Source: Flammulina velutipes (Eukaryota; Basidiomycota; Agaricomycetes; Agaricales; Physalacriaceae). Taken from it: DNA of 64,000 bases. Under the pieces are notes generated by a model that did no database searches, was not told the origin of the DNA, and saw only the letters and a program-made list of their open reading frames with translations. The position numbers and the translations under genes were made by a program. Numbering within the stretch: position 1 is the stretch's first letter; each line of letters begins with the position of its first letter. Where the stretch lies: assembly GCA_011800155.1 (NCBI GenBank), contig JAALGH010000011.1, positions 682,001-746,000 of the forward strand, in the 5' to 3' direction. Positions 8,640 through 19,653 of the stretch are shown one piece after another.

Positions 8640-10082
8640 TGGGATGCGTGAGGCAGACTTAATAAAGCTCCAACCGGTCCGTCAATCTTCAACCACGCTA
8701 AGAGGTCTGCGTCCAGATACCCTGGTATCTATCTAATGCCCTAAGACTCAACGGACTCTGTCCGCGGCTTAAAACGATAGCTTAGCTGCAGTCTAAACCA
8801 CACTCAACGGGGACTGGGTTTTCCAATCAGATTCTTTCAAGTGGTTAGATGACTGTTCTGAGACAGCGCCGGGAACGTCGATGGCACAGGCAATGGCTAA
8901 ACTTCAATTACTCAAAGTAGCTCCAATGGCTCTAAGTTCCTTTTGCTTTCAGATTCAAAGTCACCTATGTGACAGAACTTCTATTCAATCCTATCGAGCT
9001 AACCGACGGTAAATACTGCTTTGTGGGCTGCGTCTACTGGGGGTCTAAGCTAGTTTACAGTATGCTAACGAGCGTATTATATAGGTATTTCTAAAGAGCG
9101 TGACTAAAGCTGGTTTACTGTATTTTACCCGCCACAGGAGCGGCCGCCACGTTGGCGGGCCCCGTGAACCTTGTTGTGCCCTGGGCCATATGGCCTTCAT
9201 CATTCTTAGCCAGGTATTTGTCCTGGATGCACCCAATGAGGAGTGGCGTACCGCGCGGGTACACAGCTCCTGAGTGATCCAAGGTCAGCTGGCATGCTTG
9301 TTCCATGTGTATCTCTCCATTCTTAGGCGATCCGCGCGGGCCTTTAATTAGCACCCGCATGGTCCCTGTTGCCTTGTGTTTTTCCTCTCTCGATAGAGAG
9401 ACCTTATTTCCAATAATGCCCCGCCCAGGAATCGGGCCCGTCATGTTGGCGGCTCAACTTCTAGGTGGGTCCTACAGTGCCTCTGGCGCTTCATATCCAG
9501 AGCCCGAATGCTATCCAACAGAGGGACTTGGGTTTCTGTGCTCGATCTGGGAGATCTGCCCGATCTGGATTATATTGATGAGATCCAGGGAGTCAGAGCG
9601 TGATTCAGGAATAAGGTTTACTTCCCCTGAGATCATGACTCATGACGCAACATGCCTTTGATGGATTCGATGGTCGATCTCCGTCCTCTGCGTTTTGGTA
9701 GCTAAGTCCGTCCAAGTGTGGCGGGTGGTTCGTGAACTGTCCTTGGAAGAGTGGGATCCTTATTTCTAAGTACCCGACACGATGGCGGGTGCAAGACTGA
9801 GTACTGGTTTTATTGATCGACCTGAGTCGAGTTACTTGTATTGTAGTTTTAGGTTCCTCCCGCTTCGAGAGCGGGGTCGATTGCCTGGCTGAACCAGTGC
9901 ATGACTTCAAGGTTCCAAGGATGAGTCCCAGTAACAAGGACCTTCTCCGTACTGCTAGCCTGGTGTGGAGTGGTATATTCCGTCCATAATGCCTTCTTCC
10001 TATGTCCATTCTGCCTGGTTTGCCTTGTACCAAATCGCAAAATATGGGGTCTTTGCCCATCCAAATATTACAAGGCGTATCA
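8640..10082. other. Non-coding 5' part or flank of the retroelement
   Basis: There is no convincing gene in this stretch. It still carries members of the hairpin family (9144-9158 and 9859-9875), so it is probably part of the element, for example the 5' LTR and leader. Minus-strand frames around 9605-10060 show no domain and no sensible composition. The region ends exactly where the segmental duplication begins. Confidence 0.5.
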
Positions 10083-12030
10083 GCGTGCTGATATGATAAG
10101 ATTTTTTACTGATTGAGCAGATATCAGGGTCCAGTCCTCCTCGCGCGCGCTTTTACGCGTCGCTGGGTGTTTTCGGTCTCGGATGTTAACGGGATATCAT
10201 CATTTTGACTGTACAATGAATTCCCGTTATGATTTGGGTTGAACGCATTGGACTGGGCACTCAGGTAAGCAGTTGTATGGAAAACCTGGACTGGAGCTGT
10301 AATTCGCAGCTCCTCTGCATCGATTTCATTCTGATTCAACTTGTAGGTACGGTTTTACATGTATAGCTACAATATCCGAGGGATTTCGCGTACGAGTAGT
10401 GTGTTTGAATTTTCCATATTTCTGGTATTGTATATTCTCGTTCGAACGGAGTCTACGAGATTCGGGGGTATGTGCGTTATTCTGAGGCGATAGAACATAT
10501 CATACAGGGTCGCGTAAGTATTGGAAGATGTGTTTACGACTGAGCGGGGACCTCGTATGGAAGATTGGATGTGGCGCCGTTTGCATGGATTTCCGAAATT
10601 TCGAGTTGTGTGAGTCTTGTCTTTGCGGATTGACTTGGACCAATCTGCAGCCATTGAAATCACTTCATTTGAGCTATTATACACCATTCTAAACGAGCGA
10701 ATTGGATGCCGTCCCATGTACTACGTCCTCTCTCTGCGGGGTGTTCTTTGGATGAATATACAAGTATATTTGCGTATCGTACATGATACACATCGTAGGA
10801 AGCGCGTATGTATATACGTACGTTAATGCCATAATTGCATCTTCACGCGTTCCCTCCGACTCTCGAAGTAACATTGATGTGGAGCCCTGAGGAAGGGTAA
10901 GTCAGAAAGTGAATATACGTTAGATGAAGGGGAGACGTACACGGAGACGTTGGTCCGTTGAGACCCTGATCGTCGAGAAGGGGGACATGGTCGGAGTGGC
11001 GCGCTGGAAAGAAGGCACGCCGAATGCTCGAGAAGGCGGTGACGGGCCTGTTACAATCTAGGCGATATCATTGTGGCAAAACGCCGACGTGTTCGCGGAA
11101 CACGTACTTTTCGCGGCGTCGAGTTAGTTTGCTGACATGCTGTCCTTGGCTTTGCGTCAACAAACGCCAAATAAAACTGTAAGGGTTTGTATTAGCGTCT
11201 GATACGCAGGCTATGCCAAGTGTAAGTACTTACCAAGCTCACGAGTCCGTTCAAGCTAGCGGTTCCTTCATGTCGTGTGGTTGTGGTATCCGGGGAGTTC
11301 ATGGACGGTGCGCGGGGACAAGCAGAATGCAACGCGAGAGTAAGATTTCTGCTAGTCGTCCTATTTGCGTGAGAAACGAGCGCGCTGCGAAAGGAAATAA
11401 TTCACCTTTTTCATTGTGTATGGTTTTTTCCTGCTAAAGTTATTCCAGCTCCAAGTAAAAGCTCGTCGAGAGGGAGTTCGATCATTTAGGGAGCCGTCAT
11501 CGTTCGAGTTATAGCGACATTCATATGATTCTTGGACGCGCGAAATCGTTGCAGAGGGACCAAAGTCGTTGGGAAAGAATGGAGCTGGGGGTTTTGTGTA
11601 GTGCGTGGCAATGCAATAGTGCGCGACGCGGCCCTATACAATATTAGAGTTGAAGGAGTGGGTCGAAGGATAGGAACGTACCGTTATAACGAACAAAATC
11701 AGCCTCGATGAGAGGGCGCTATGGTTGTAAAGGCTGTGGCTTCAAGTGTGAACGATGAATTTGAACAGTTTGCCGTCATTATACTCAGTCACGTAGCAGA
11801 ATGTACGAAATCTTCACTGACGGGTAGAGGTCAGTTCATTGAGGTTTAGGGAAACTTACATTTGTCTGAAGCCTGGCGGCGAGACCTGAGCGTGCCAATT
11901 TCAAGAGAGTCGTACAATTCGCATAAACGAAAACTCACCATTAAACGCACGGAAGAACATGGTGGTTCGAGACCAAGACCAAGACCGTGGGATCCCGCCA
12001 ATTGTTGCACGTGATGCGAGAGCGGGCCCA
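10083..12030. other. Diverged part of the duplication, no recognised gene
   Basis: Both copies (here and 19654-21590) keep short minus-strand frames, for example 10124-10339 against 19695-19910, which share a C-terminal RRVKARARRTGP but differ at about nine of 71 residues. That pattern fits decay better than selection. A 7 bp inverted pair (CTGATAT/ATATCAG) brackets the first 40 bp. It could be a decayed transposon or an exon of a lost gene. Confidence 0.4.
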
Positions 12031-12039
12031 GGGAACTGG

Positions 12040-12760
12040 ACTTGATCGTTTATTGTGTTGCGCTTAAGCTTGTGCAGTCACTCGTCACACCTCTTGTACT
12101 CGTACCACTACCATCTCTTCATACTCCCACCCTCTTCCCGTTCATTCTCATCCTACGCTCAGTACTCGTACTCCCTCCCAACCACAGACCAGTGTGCTCT
12201 TGCGCGACAGAGAGTAAGTGTTATTTCTTATATTGACTTGTGCATCCTACTTACTTAACCTCCCCAGCTATCTCCCAGTCACTCGACTTGTCCTAGGCCA
12301 TGAACGCGCCACACGGTGTCGTGTCGAGAGAAGCGGCGGGACCTTGAGTGGTTCGTTTCAGTATGTGTATCACTAACCTGATGTGACTACTCTGATTCTG
12401 ACTTGTTATAGCTGCTCCCGTATTTCTTAGGCCGTTTGAGGTGCCATGCGCCACACAGTTTCGACGACAGCGACATAACATGGAGCGGTATCCTTCAACT
12501 ACGATGTAGTCAACTTTCTCCTGTCTTGTATGGCTCCTCCTCGCGCCCCTTCCTTTGTCTCTCCCACCGACGACAACTCCCCAAGTATGTCCGCCGTTTT
12601 ACGACTCTGAACATACCTCTAATATGTTTAAAGATGTATCCATGCTCATCGCTATGGCACGTCAAGACACGACGCAAACACATAAAGTGGGACTTTGACT
12701 CTGAGTGGGTGATTACACCAGAGTCATTGAGATTCAAGGTATATACCTGACGCTACGAAC
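12040..12760 (+). pseudogene. Possible decayed spliced gene, unknown
   Basis: In both copies (here and about 21600-22130) a CT-rich leader is followed by GT-AG intron-like pieces and a short conserved block around CGCCACACGGTGTC. In copy 2 an ATG (21848) opens a short frame that continues across a plausible 50 nt intron. In copy 1 the matching ATG is lost. Frames then break down in both. I do not recognise the product and treat it as a remnant. Confidence 0.25.
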
Positions 12761-13250
12761 ACTGATGTCATGAATAGGATACCTTCAACGGAAATAACTC
12801 TCACCGCTACGACTAGCCATGCGCCCTCGCGCGCTTGTCTGAAGTATTGAGCGCGCCACACTTGGTACGTCTCACTGATTGTCTATTCATACTTGGGCTA
12901 ACACGTTGGGTAGGGCGCCGCTTTAAAACAATGTCGCGCGAAACGAAACTGCACCAAGCGGATTTAGTGAATTCCAGGGCGAAATGTACGGACTACATGG
13001 GTTTGTCTATGTTGTTGATTCTTGGTACGCCCTGAATCTGCGTCTAGGGGGTCAGGTTAGCATAGGGTACGAATTAGAGGCTGTAGGCCGAACCTTTGAA
13101 GTACGAATAAGCGTACCTTTAGAAAACGACGCGTTACTTGTGTTGATTTTTTGTTTGTAGTTCTTTGTTCTAGGGAAACAGGCCAATGGATTGCCTGCGA
13201 TGGGGGAGGAGTAGATACGCCGCCCGACGAAAGGGAGCCGACACGGCGGG

Positions 13251-13370
13251 ACGTCTTGAGAGGGATGCGTCCTCAGATGGACACGTCTTGAGAGGGATGC
13301 GTCCTCAGATGGACACGTCTTGAGAGGGATGTGTCCTCAAATAGACACGTCTTGAGAGGGACGCGTCCCT
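13251..13370. repeat. 32 bp minisatellite, 3.8 units (copy 1)
   Basis: Units start at 13251, 13283, 13315 and 13347 with the core ACGTCTTGAGAGGGATGCGT; the fourth is partial. Each unit contains an internal inverted pair (TGAGAGG against CCTCA). The array lies about 380 bp upstream of the HNH-type gene. Confidence 0.9.
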
Positions 13371-13751
13371 CCACGTCCCAATCCTCTCGCGCGGCACCCA
13401 ACTCGCTTCGTCTGCCAAAGGGCAGAGAGACACGTCGAGGGGTGCGGCAAAGGATGAGATGAGATGGGGATGCGGGGCGGCAGCGTGGATGCTTGGTTCG
13501 ACAGTGTATGCGTGGGCTGCGACACCGCTCGCTCGTCGTCCGGTGATACGTCGCAATCTCATGGAGTTATACCAACTTCCAAACATCTGCAGACACCGTC
13601 GACACGCAGGATACGAAGTTTTCGAAGAGAGTAGGCAGGTATCGCAGCACAGACGAGTAAACAGCAACAGATGTCTTGAACGGCGCTCTCCCAGAGTTGA
13701 GCCAGTCGTGGTTTAACGAAGAACGGACCACGTGGTGTACCAAACTTAGTC

Positions 13752-15129
13752 ATGACGATCTCAACTCCATCATTAACTCAATCCGCCCTTCTTCCAGACA
13801 TCGTTGAGCCCATAACTTCGTTTGACGAGACATATCTAGGGGTCTACAGACTCGTACTTGCCGCAGAGACGAGTGCTCTTCGCCAGTTCGCAGCTGCTCC
13901 AACAACACCTGCTCAGAATGTCGCAAAGGAAAAAATCATGAACTCTAGGGTCCTCGGGAATCTTCTCGCCGAACTTTATCGCAAGCGCGCCCGTTTGAGT
14001 GATGCTCCTTGCGCCACGCTCGTCATGGCCGTTCAATCCGGGTCAGGAGACGCGAACGATAATGTGTACAACGTTGGAAGATTCTATCGTGACCGTCTAA
14101 TTCGAGCGTGTGCGTCTCCTTCTATCTGGGAGTATCATCCTGATGTTCGCTGACTCGTACAACGACCTAGTTAGAAATGTAACGGCGAAACATCATCCTC
14201 CGTCTTCTCACTCTTCTCCCACATCCTACGAAACAATAGAGGCAATGATGCTTTCATCCCTAACCCCTTCTGGGACGGTGAGTTTTCGCACTGCTAGGAA
14301 GAAGGTGCGTTGTTCCCCTTCTAGATGTCTATTGCTGATATTATAACAGTCGTTAGCGCGCGATGAATATCAGTGCATGATCACTGACCTTCGCAATATA
14401 TCTTCTGTGAGGAGAAACTCGGAATTCACTCGAATTATGTCCCAAAATCCACGTCCCCTCGGTGTTGTCCAAACCTGTTGCATCGTCAATGTAGTCCTGC
14501 AAGACAATCATCCTTTTTTCGAAGATGAAAGGGTAAATTATTCCTCATTGGTGCGCGCTTTGCAATACTCACTTTGTTGGCAGGCTCCGTGTATTGTTGT
14601 CGGTGGCGTAATGCCGATTCTCGTTCAATTTGGCCTCAAAGATCTCGTTCAAACCATGTCGAAAACTGAAACTGGCTACATTCTCCAGAATGTCATATCT
14701 CTACGTCACGAGCTTTGCATGGATTTTGGCGCTTTGAGGCTGTGGCTCGAGGAAACAGATGAGGTGTGTTCTCTTCGCGGCCCAAAGCTTACATTAACTC
14801 GCCGTCTCTTATAGCCAGACACATACGATGTTTGCGTTCCCAACGAAGCTGAAAGTGTCCTATCGTCGTTCAACTTCATCAACCGCCGACCACATTTTAC
14901 TGTTTCGCCATATCTGGAGAAATACAAGGACAATGGGATAGCACTTCCAGATCCACGCCTTCTTGCTCTTCATGCTGTATGTGCGCGGGTGGCTCACATG
15001 TCTGGCGCAGCGGAATATTTTGACGACATGACTTGGGATGCTGAGGAGACCCAGATTCTTGCTAATGATGGCTCTACTGCGCTTCTCCTCGCAGACTTGT
15101 TAGCACCTTATACAAATTCTATAGAATGA
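13752..15129 (+). CDS. HNH_2-type nuclease-domain protein, copy 1
   Basis: Five exons fit: 13752-14107, 14175-14304, 14350-14532, 14584-14763 and 14815-15129, all with GT-AG introns of 45-67 nt, giving about 387 residues. The C-terminal half matches what I know of the large basidiomycete HNH_2 family: a block around LARDEYQCMITD, then NVISLRHEL, then LALHAVCARVAHMSGAAEY and a final DDGSTA-like tail. In that family the first block is followed by a conserved His in the HNH site. Here the corresponding segment reads VQTCCIVNV, so a catalytic His may be missing. The third intron is 51 nt with no stop, so it could be retained. Function in these fungi is unknown. Copy 2 differs at two residues (Ala/Val and Asp/Glu). 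Confidence 0.75.
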
Positions 15130-15661
15130 CCTTGCGGTATGTCCTGCCCATCGATTGAGGTTTGGCAATTACGCTGTGCGCCACATAGTGTATGAGCCTA
15201 GACCACGACACGTGCCCATCAATCGCGACAATTCGTTTTGACTCTTTCAATCTTTATCTCGACTCAGGACTTGCTCGTCTGCTCCAAACGGTGGAAGAAC
15301 AATAACTATGATAGTTCACTGCGAGCTGTTCAGAATGCCTACTAATGCTTGGAGAATGGGTCACTAGGTGCGTTGAACATTCCCATTCTTTACTCAGAAA
15401 ATCGTATTTATCCAATACCCTGGAAGTCTCAGTCTTGAAGCAAGTTGGAGACATCTCTGACCCGTCCAAGATCCACCTCGTCAACCATACTGGTCTTGTC
15501 GATTTTTTTCGTGCGCCCATCATATTTTTTTCTGCACAGCAACTAACGGACCCACAGGCTCAGAGAGATATGTAGAACGATGCTCGGGCGGTACTTGAAA
15601 AGCCATGCAAATCCAAATCACAACCATTATTCCGCTGGCATAATGTGATACACCAAAGTAT
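15130..15661. other. Intergenic between HNH-type gene and OYE stump
   Basis: No supported gene. A 76-codon plus-strand frame (15345-15575) is intact in both duplicates, but the whole region is nearly identical between copies, so this says nothing about selection. Confidence 0.4.
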
Positions 15662-15986
15662 CTATTTCCACGCTCCATTCGACACTATAGTAACCTTCTG
15701 TCCAGCTGCCCTCTTCCTCCTCCCTTTGAATGCCCAGTGGATCTGGTTCGCCTGGTTCACCTCAACTCCCAACGCATCCGCAAACACCCATACCGACCCA
15801 GGGTTCTTCAGGAATGCTCTTCCCACAAGAACTACGTCTGCCTGGCCGTTATCCAAGACGTTTTGCGCGACATGACCATCTGTAATCCCACCAACGGATC
15901 CAACGACAAGGCTCGGTGCCGCCTTCTTCGCCGCCTCCGCGAGATGGGCTTGATAGGCTGGACCAACGGAAGCTTTCTGCTTGTGG
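15662..15986 (-). pseudogene. Truncated OYE (NADH:flavin oxidoreductase) 3' fragment
   Basis: This minus-strand stretch encodes the last 107 residues of the complete OYE at 25123-26525, with the same stop and the same C-terminal SNGAWK. It includes the phosphate-binding segment ([12 protein letters not shown]). The match stops abruptly at 15986, the end of the duplication, and upstream sequence is unrelated, so no FMN- or substrate-binding N-terminal part exists. It is a duplication-breakpoint stump and not a functional enzyme. Confidence 0.9.
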
Positions 15987-18900
15987 GTAGAGTCGTCGCC
16001 GTGTTTGGAAATGGCGGGAGGGTATTGCGTCAAGGCAAAAGCAATAATTCGGAAACGATACAGCTACTCCGACAAAGAAAATCAACCGCGTTTCGTGAGT
16101 GACGCCAAGTCGTGTGATGCTACAAGTAGAGTACTTAGCCATATTCTAACCGCGAACGTGCGCCATGGCGGCAACGCCGACAAGCCAGCCGCAGGCTGGT
16201 GTTGGCCACGGCTCGCGCTAGAGTTACTTCATCAATGAACAAGTACACCTGACTTCGAATGGGACTTACTAAGGCGAGAACTTGCACCGTAGACGTACGG
16301 AACGTTCCTGCGAGAGAGAGTCAGTGAAAGTTAAGACAATCGAAACGGAATGAACGGTCAACAGTACACTCTCTGGCAAAGGCAGCAATCTTGCCCTAGA
16401 TGCCAGATAGTGTGTGTCGCAACCCAGACACCCGCAGCAATCTTGCAAAGCACCTGGGGTAGGAAGGGATATGAAGATATGGAGGGGCATGCATACCTTC
16501 GAATCTACCTTGAGCTTGTAGCGCGTTCGTCGTAGAGTGCGACGGAAAGCAACCTGAATTAGACTTTGAATTAGTAAACGTCGCACGAACGAACAAAGAC
16601 CGTACTTACCGAGTTTGCATGAGCGACTCGGGTTAGCGCGCGGGGTTGCATAACATAGCCCAATGCCCAGTTAATCTAAGTTCGAAACCGTTAGCGGCAG
16701 TTGCATGTCAAATGTCAGTCAGACAGACCTAGAGCGCACACGGAGATTTACTACAAGATCTACACTACGATGAACAAACCGCTACGGTATCGTCTGCATC
16801 TGTGGATCTGAAAAATCAGGATGGGCCGTGTCCAAGGGTAAACACGAGGAAATCTACCTCTATACATCCATGGACACGTCAAAACATCTCATCGTATGTA
16901 TGAGACACTTTCCCGACACTCGGACGAGCATTCCTGATGGCTTTGAATTTCGGTCCAAATGGCTCGATGTGTGGCGCACGGGTAAGTCGGGCCCAAGTCA
17001 TGTTGCAGTTTGACGACGGGTACGGGCATGATACTTGAGGGCTATTGGTTCGTTAAATAAATCTCCTGGAGCGCTAGGATGGGAATGTAAGAAAGTTATT
17101 TAGACGCCGTGCGGTGTGACTCACTGGTCAAACGTTCCCCGTAATTAGGGGGGATCAGCGTCGTCGGCGCTTCCTTGCTATTACATTGGCGGTATGATGG
17201 TCCCATAACCATCCCATCGGTGTAATAGCATCGCCTGCCTGCCCCCATATGTCAGTATCCGCGGGGCTGGGAAAAGGGTAGGACATACCACAGACGTTTC
17301 CGAGAGGTGTTTCGAATGCGATAGCGTAGAGACGTGGCTGTATGTTGCATTAGCAACGGCGAAGGGAAACAAAGACTCAAGCGTACCGGACGGGGATCAT
17401 TGGTGAGTTCACACTACATCATTCCTCTGGCTAGCGATGGGTGATGTGGCAGGTCGTACGCTTCGATGGAGGGTAGTCTTGCAGCCGCGATGGGCGAAAT
17501 GGGATGGAACAAATGTTTCTGGGATGATGGTAGTAAGCAGGAGAGGGATTTAAGCGCCGTGGACTGACTCACTCAGTATGCCGAGCGCTCCATTGGAAAC
17601 CCTTCTTTCTTGTTCAATAAGACCGCAGTATGAGCGGTTTGAACGTTTCCGTTAGTTTGAAGGCTGCCTTCGTCAACGTCAGCGACGAATACAATATTGA
17701 AGGCACAACGTCAACGTACCACCAGGCGCCAGTAAGGAACATTATGACAAGCGCTACTGCTCCTTTCCAAAGGAGCGTCGCAGCGTCGTCTCGTCAGTCT
17801 GCGTTTCGCGAGGTGGGGTTCTAACCAGATAGTCAGAAAGAACACTCAAGCTGATGAAGTGTTACACACCGAAGCGCCCGTCCAACATTCAAGCCCCGTA
17901 TCCACGTACTTAAAGTGTTTCCGACACCTCCAGATTGTGTCCTCATCGCCAGCGGACTTGCTTATGGTCGATATTCCATTCCCATGGTCCGGCCCCGAAT
18001 CTCTAATGGACGGTAAGGACACGATGAATAAGGAAACGAAACGGTAGACGTACCAAGTCAACGCCGTACGAATAAGAGCGATATCAACGACTTGGTAACG
18101 AGGAAGGTTAGCCAGCGCCAAAGCAAACGTTGACGAAAACGCACCCTGGTGCTTTCTCGTACATCTGGGTATCATTTCCGTCAACATCCCCTAGCGGCAA
18201 GGAAGCGTGTCCGAACTTGGATGGAGGGCAGTCGCAGGTCAGCTTTTGGTGCGTCGATGAGCAGCTTTCGCACGTCCGTTGAAGGTGTTCGAAGGAATCT
18301 AAGCAAAAGGTAAGTGCCCGGCAAAACAATAGTAGTGTTGGCGCTCACCAATGGTCAGTTCATATCGTCGTATCTTCCTATGAGTGTTGCGTCGCGTCCA
18401 TAGTCGAATCTGTAGAGTATCAAGGATGCGGTAATGAGAGTGAATCAAATGTAGTGACCTCCAAGGATGCTCAACCCACTGATCTCGACGAGAAACTCAT
18501 TGCGTTTGCGTTTGCGTGTGCGGCTCCCCGTTGTAGGTCCAACAGTAGTATCAGATAGGTTGGAACGTCCTCTGCCTATACCACCCGGAACGTCTTGAGA
18601 TCGCGTCGACCTATGAAAGTAAGCAATGCATGCTCATAGAAGCTATCAGAGCGTACCATTGAGTCCAAACCAGTCGTTGAGTGTGCATTGAAGTGGCTGG
18701 GACGAATGGGCGACATAGGCGGTGATGGTGGGAAGGCAAGAGCATGTCACGACATATCGTGACAAAGGTCGACGCTCATCGCGGGATGGTAGTCGAGGGA
18801 GTAAGAGAAGTAACAAGAAGAGTATAAAAGGAAATGGAGAGTGTTGAAAGGAGAGGTAGAAAGGTAAGAGAGGAATGAAGCCCAAATGAGCTGATGACCT

Positions 18901-19653
18901 CCTCCTCGAAATCCCACTCGCTTTTATACCAGAATAACGGCGTCCGAATGCCTTCTCCGTCGCTCATCAAACGTTTCAATGAGTCTTCCGAAAGAGTGAT
19001 CGACTGGCCAGAACAATACCAAGACGCGGAGATCTGGATGTTCGGCCAGATCCAAATGAACTCGTATTCGAATTTCCGCTACGTACCTGCAAATGTGGTT
19101 AGCTGGGTGACATTTCGAGATGAGGAATAACATACTACTGAGTAATCAAAGGTGTTCATACGAGTCTTTGCACCCAATTCCGTGATTCCCAGAACCTCTC
19201 CTCCTCATCCTTTCGTTCGTATTCCTGCGTCCAAGCGTGCCCAGTGCGCTCTAGACATAATCTCCTCTAATGACCCCACTAGACCCTGTCAGGGTTCAGC
19301 CAGCTAGCGACCGCTTGAACGATGGAAGACGGTATCAGCCTGCAAATGCAATATTCAGCTAAATGACTCGGACGCACCTGCCCATTCCAGAATTCCAACT
19401 TGGATACGTCGTACGATACCAATATCAATCGAGAGATTAGTCAGCGCCGCATGATAGACGGAGGCCTTGCATAGTGGCGCAAAGGTACCCCAAAGCCGTT
19501 TCTTATTCGCACGGATTCAGAGAGCCAGAGGGACACAGAGATAGTAAGAGTAGCCAAGTAACTAGTTCCCTGAAGGGTCCAGTCAATCCCAGAGCGAAAC
19601 GTCGACGAAAGTTGCAAAGCCCATGAGCGCGAGAGACAGATGCGTCATGCGAC
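15987..19653. other. Spacer between the two duplicates, no recognised gene
   Basis: I see no family I can name in these 3.7 kb. Minus-strand pieces at 17846-18187 and 18108-18329 contain a possible intron (donor GTACGT, acceptor near 18003) but no domain. 18646-18979 has a TATA-like TTTTATAC on the minus strand and a pyrimidine-rich leader, with no long frame after it. These may be remnants. Confidence 0.4.

Larger units (their letters stand above)
1146..9875 (-). mobile_element. Ty3/gypsy-type LTR-class retroelement (minimum extent)
   Basis: On the minus strand, in order, are an upstream ORF (7863-8264), gag with a zinc knuckle (6424-7845), a post-gag frame (5876-6496), an aspartic protease frame (5163-6104) and an RT-RNase H-integrase ORF (1306-5166). 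Integrase lying after RNase H is the Ty3/gypsy order. The limits given are the outermost members of a hairpin family found throughout the element and almost nowhere else in the window. The true ends are not defined: I compared 1-1290 with 8378-10082 by eye and found no LTR pair. Frameshifts in pol suggest that this copy is no longer autonomous, although pol itself is one long intact ORF. Confidence 0.8.
1146..9875. repeat. Dispersed short hairpin family (CCGCT..AGCGG type)
   Basis: Short inverted repeats with 4-7 bp GC-rich arms related to CCGCTA/TAGCGG recur along the retroelement in coding and non-coding parts. They lie at 1146-1166, 1177-1191, 2616-2630, 2925-2939, 4125-4145, 5792-5813, 6107-6130, 6760-6776, 7209-7225, 8464-8478, 9144-9158 and 9859-9875. 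The arms at 1146-1166 (CACCCGC/GCGGGTG), 2925-2939 (CCGCTAA/TTAGCGG) and 7209-7225 (ACCGCTG/CAGCGGT) are perfect. The member at 1177-1191 has only a 4 bp stem. Loops are 1-9 nt. Arm sequence varies in a compensating way (CCGCTA/TAGCGG, CCGCCA/TGGCGG), which points to the pairing being kept. Confidence 0.7.
10083..15986. repeat. Segmental duplication, copy 1
   Basis: This is a direct repeat of 19654-25447. The shared sequence begins at GCGTGCTGATATG (10083 and 19654) and ends at CTTGTGG (15986 and 25447). Divergence is uneven. The 10083-12030 part differs by scattered substitutions and small indels, 12240-13046 aligns only in patches, and 13047-15986 is nearly identical with about a dozen differences. 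The copy ends inside an OYE gene, of which only the 3' end is included. Confidence 0.95.

Noticed and set aside
11980..12000. Possible tRNA T-loop (GGTTCGAGAC)
   Set aside because: No acceptor stem, anticodon arm or matching 3' end could be built around it in either duplicate.
15645..16238. Plus-strand frames over the OYE stump
   Set aside because: They are antisense shadows of the OYE reading frame, and equivalent frames appear opposite the intact gene at 25106-25497.
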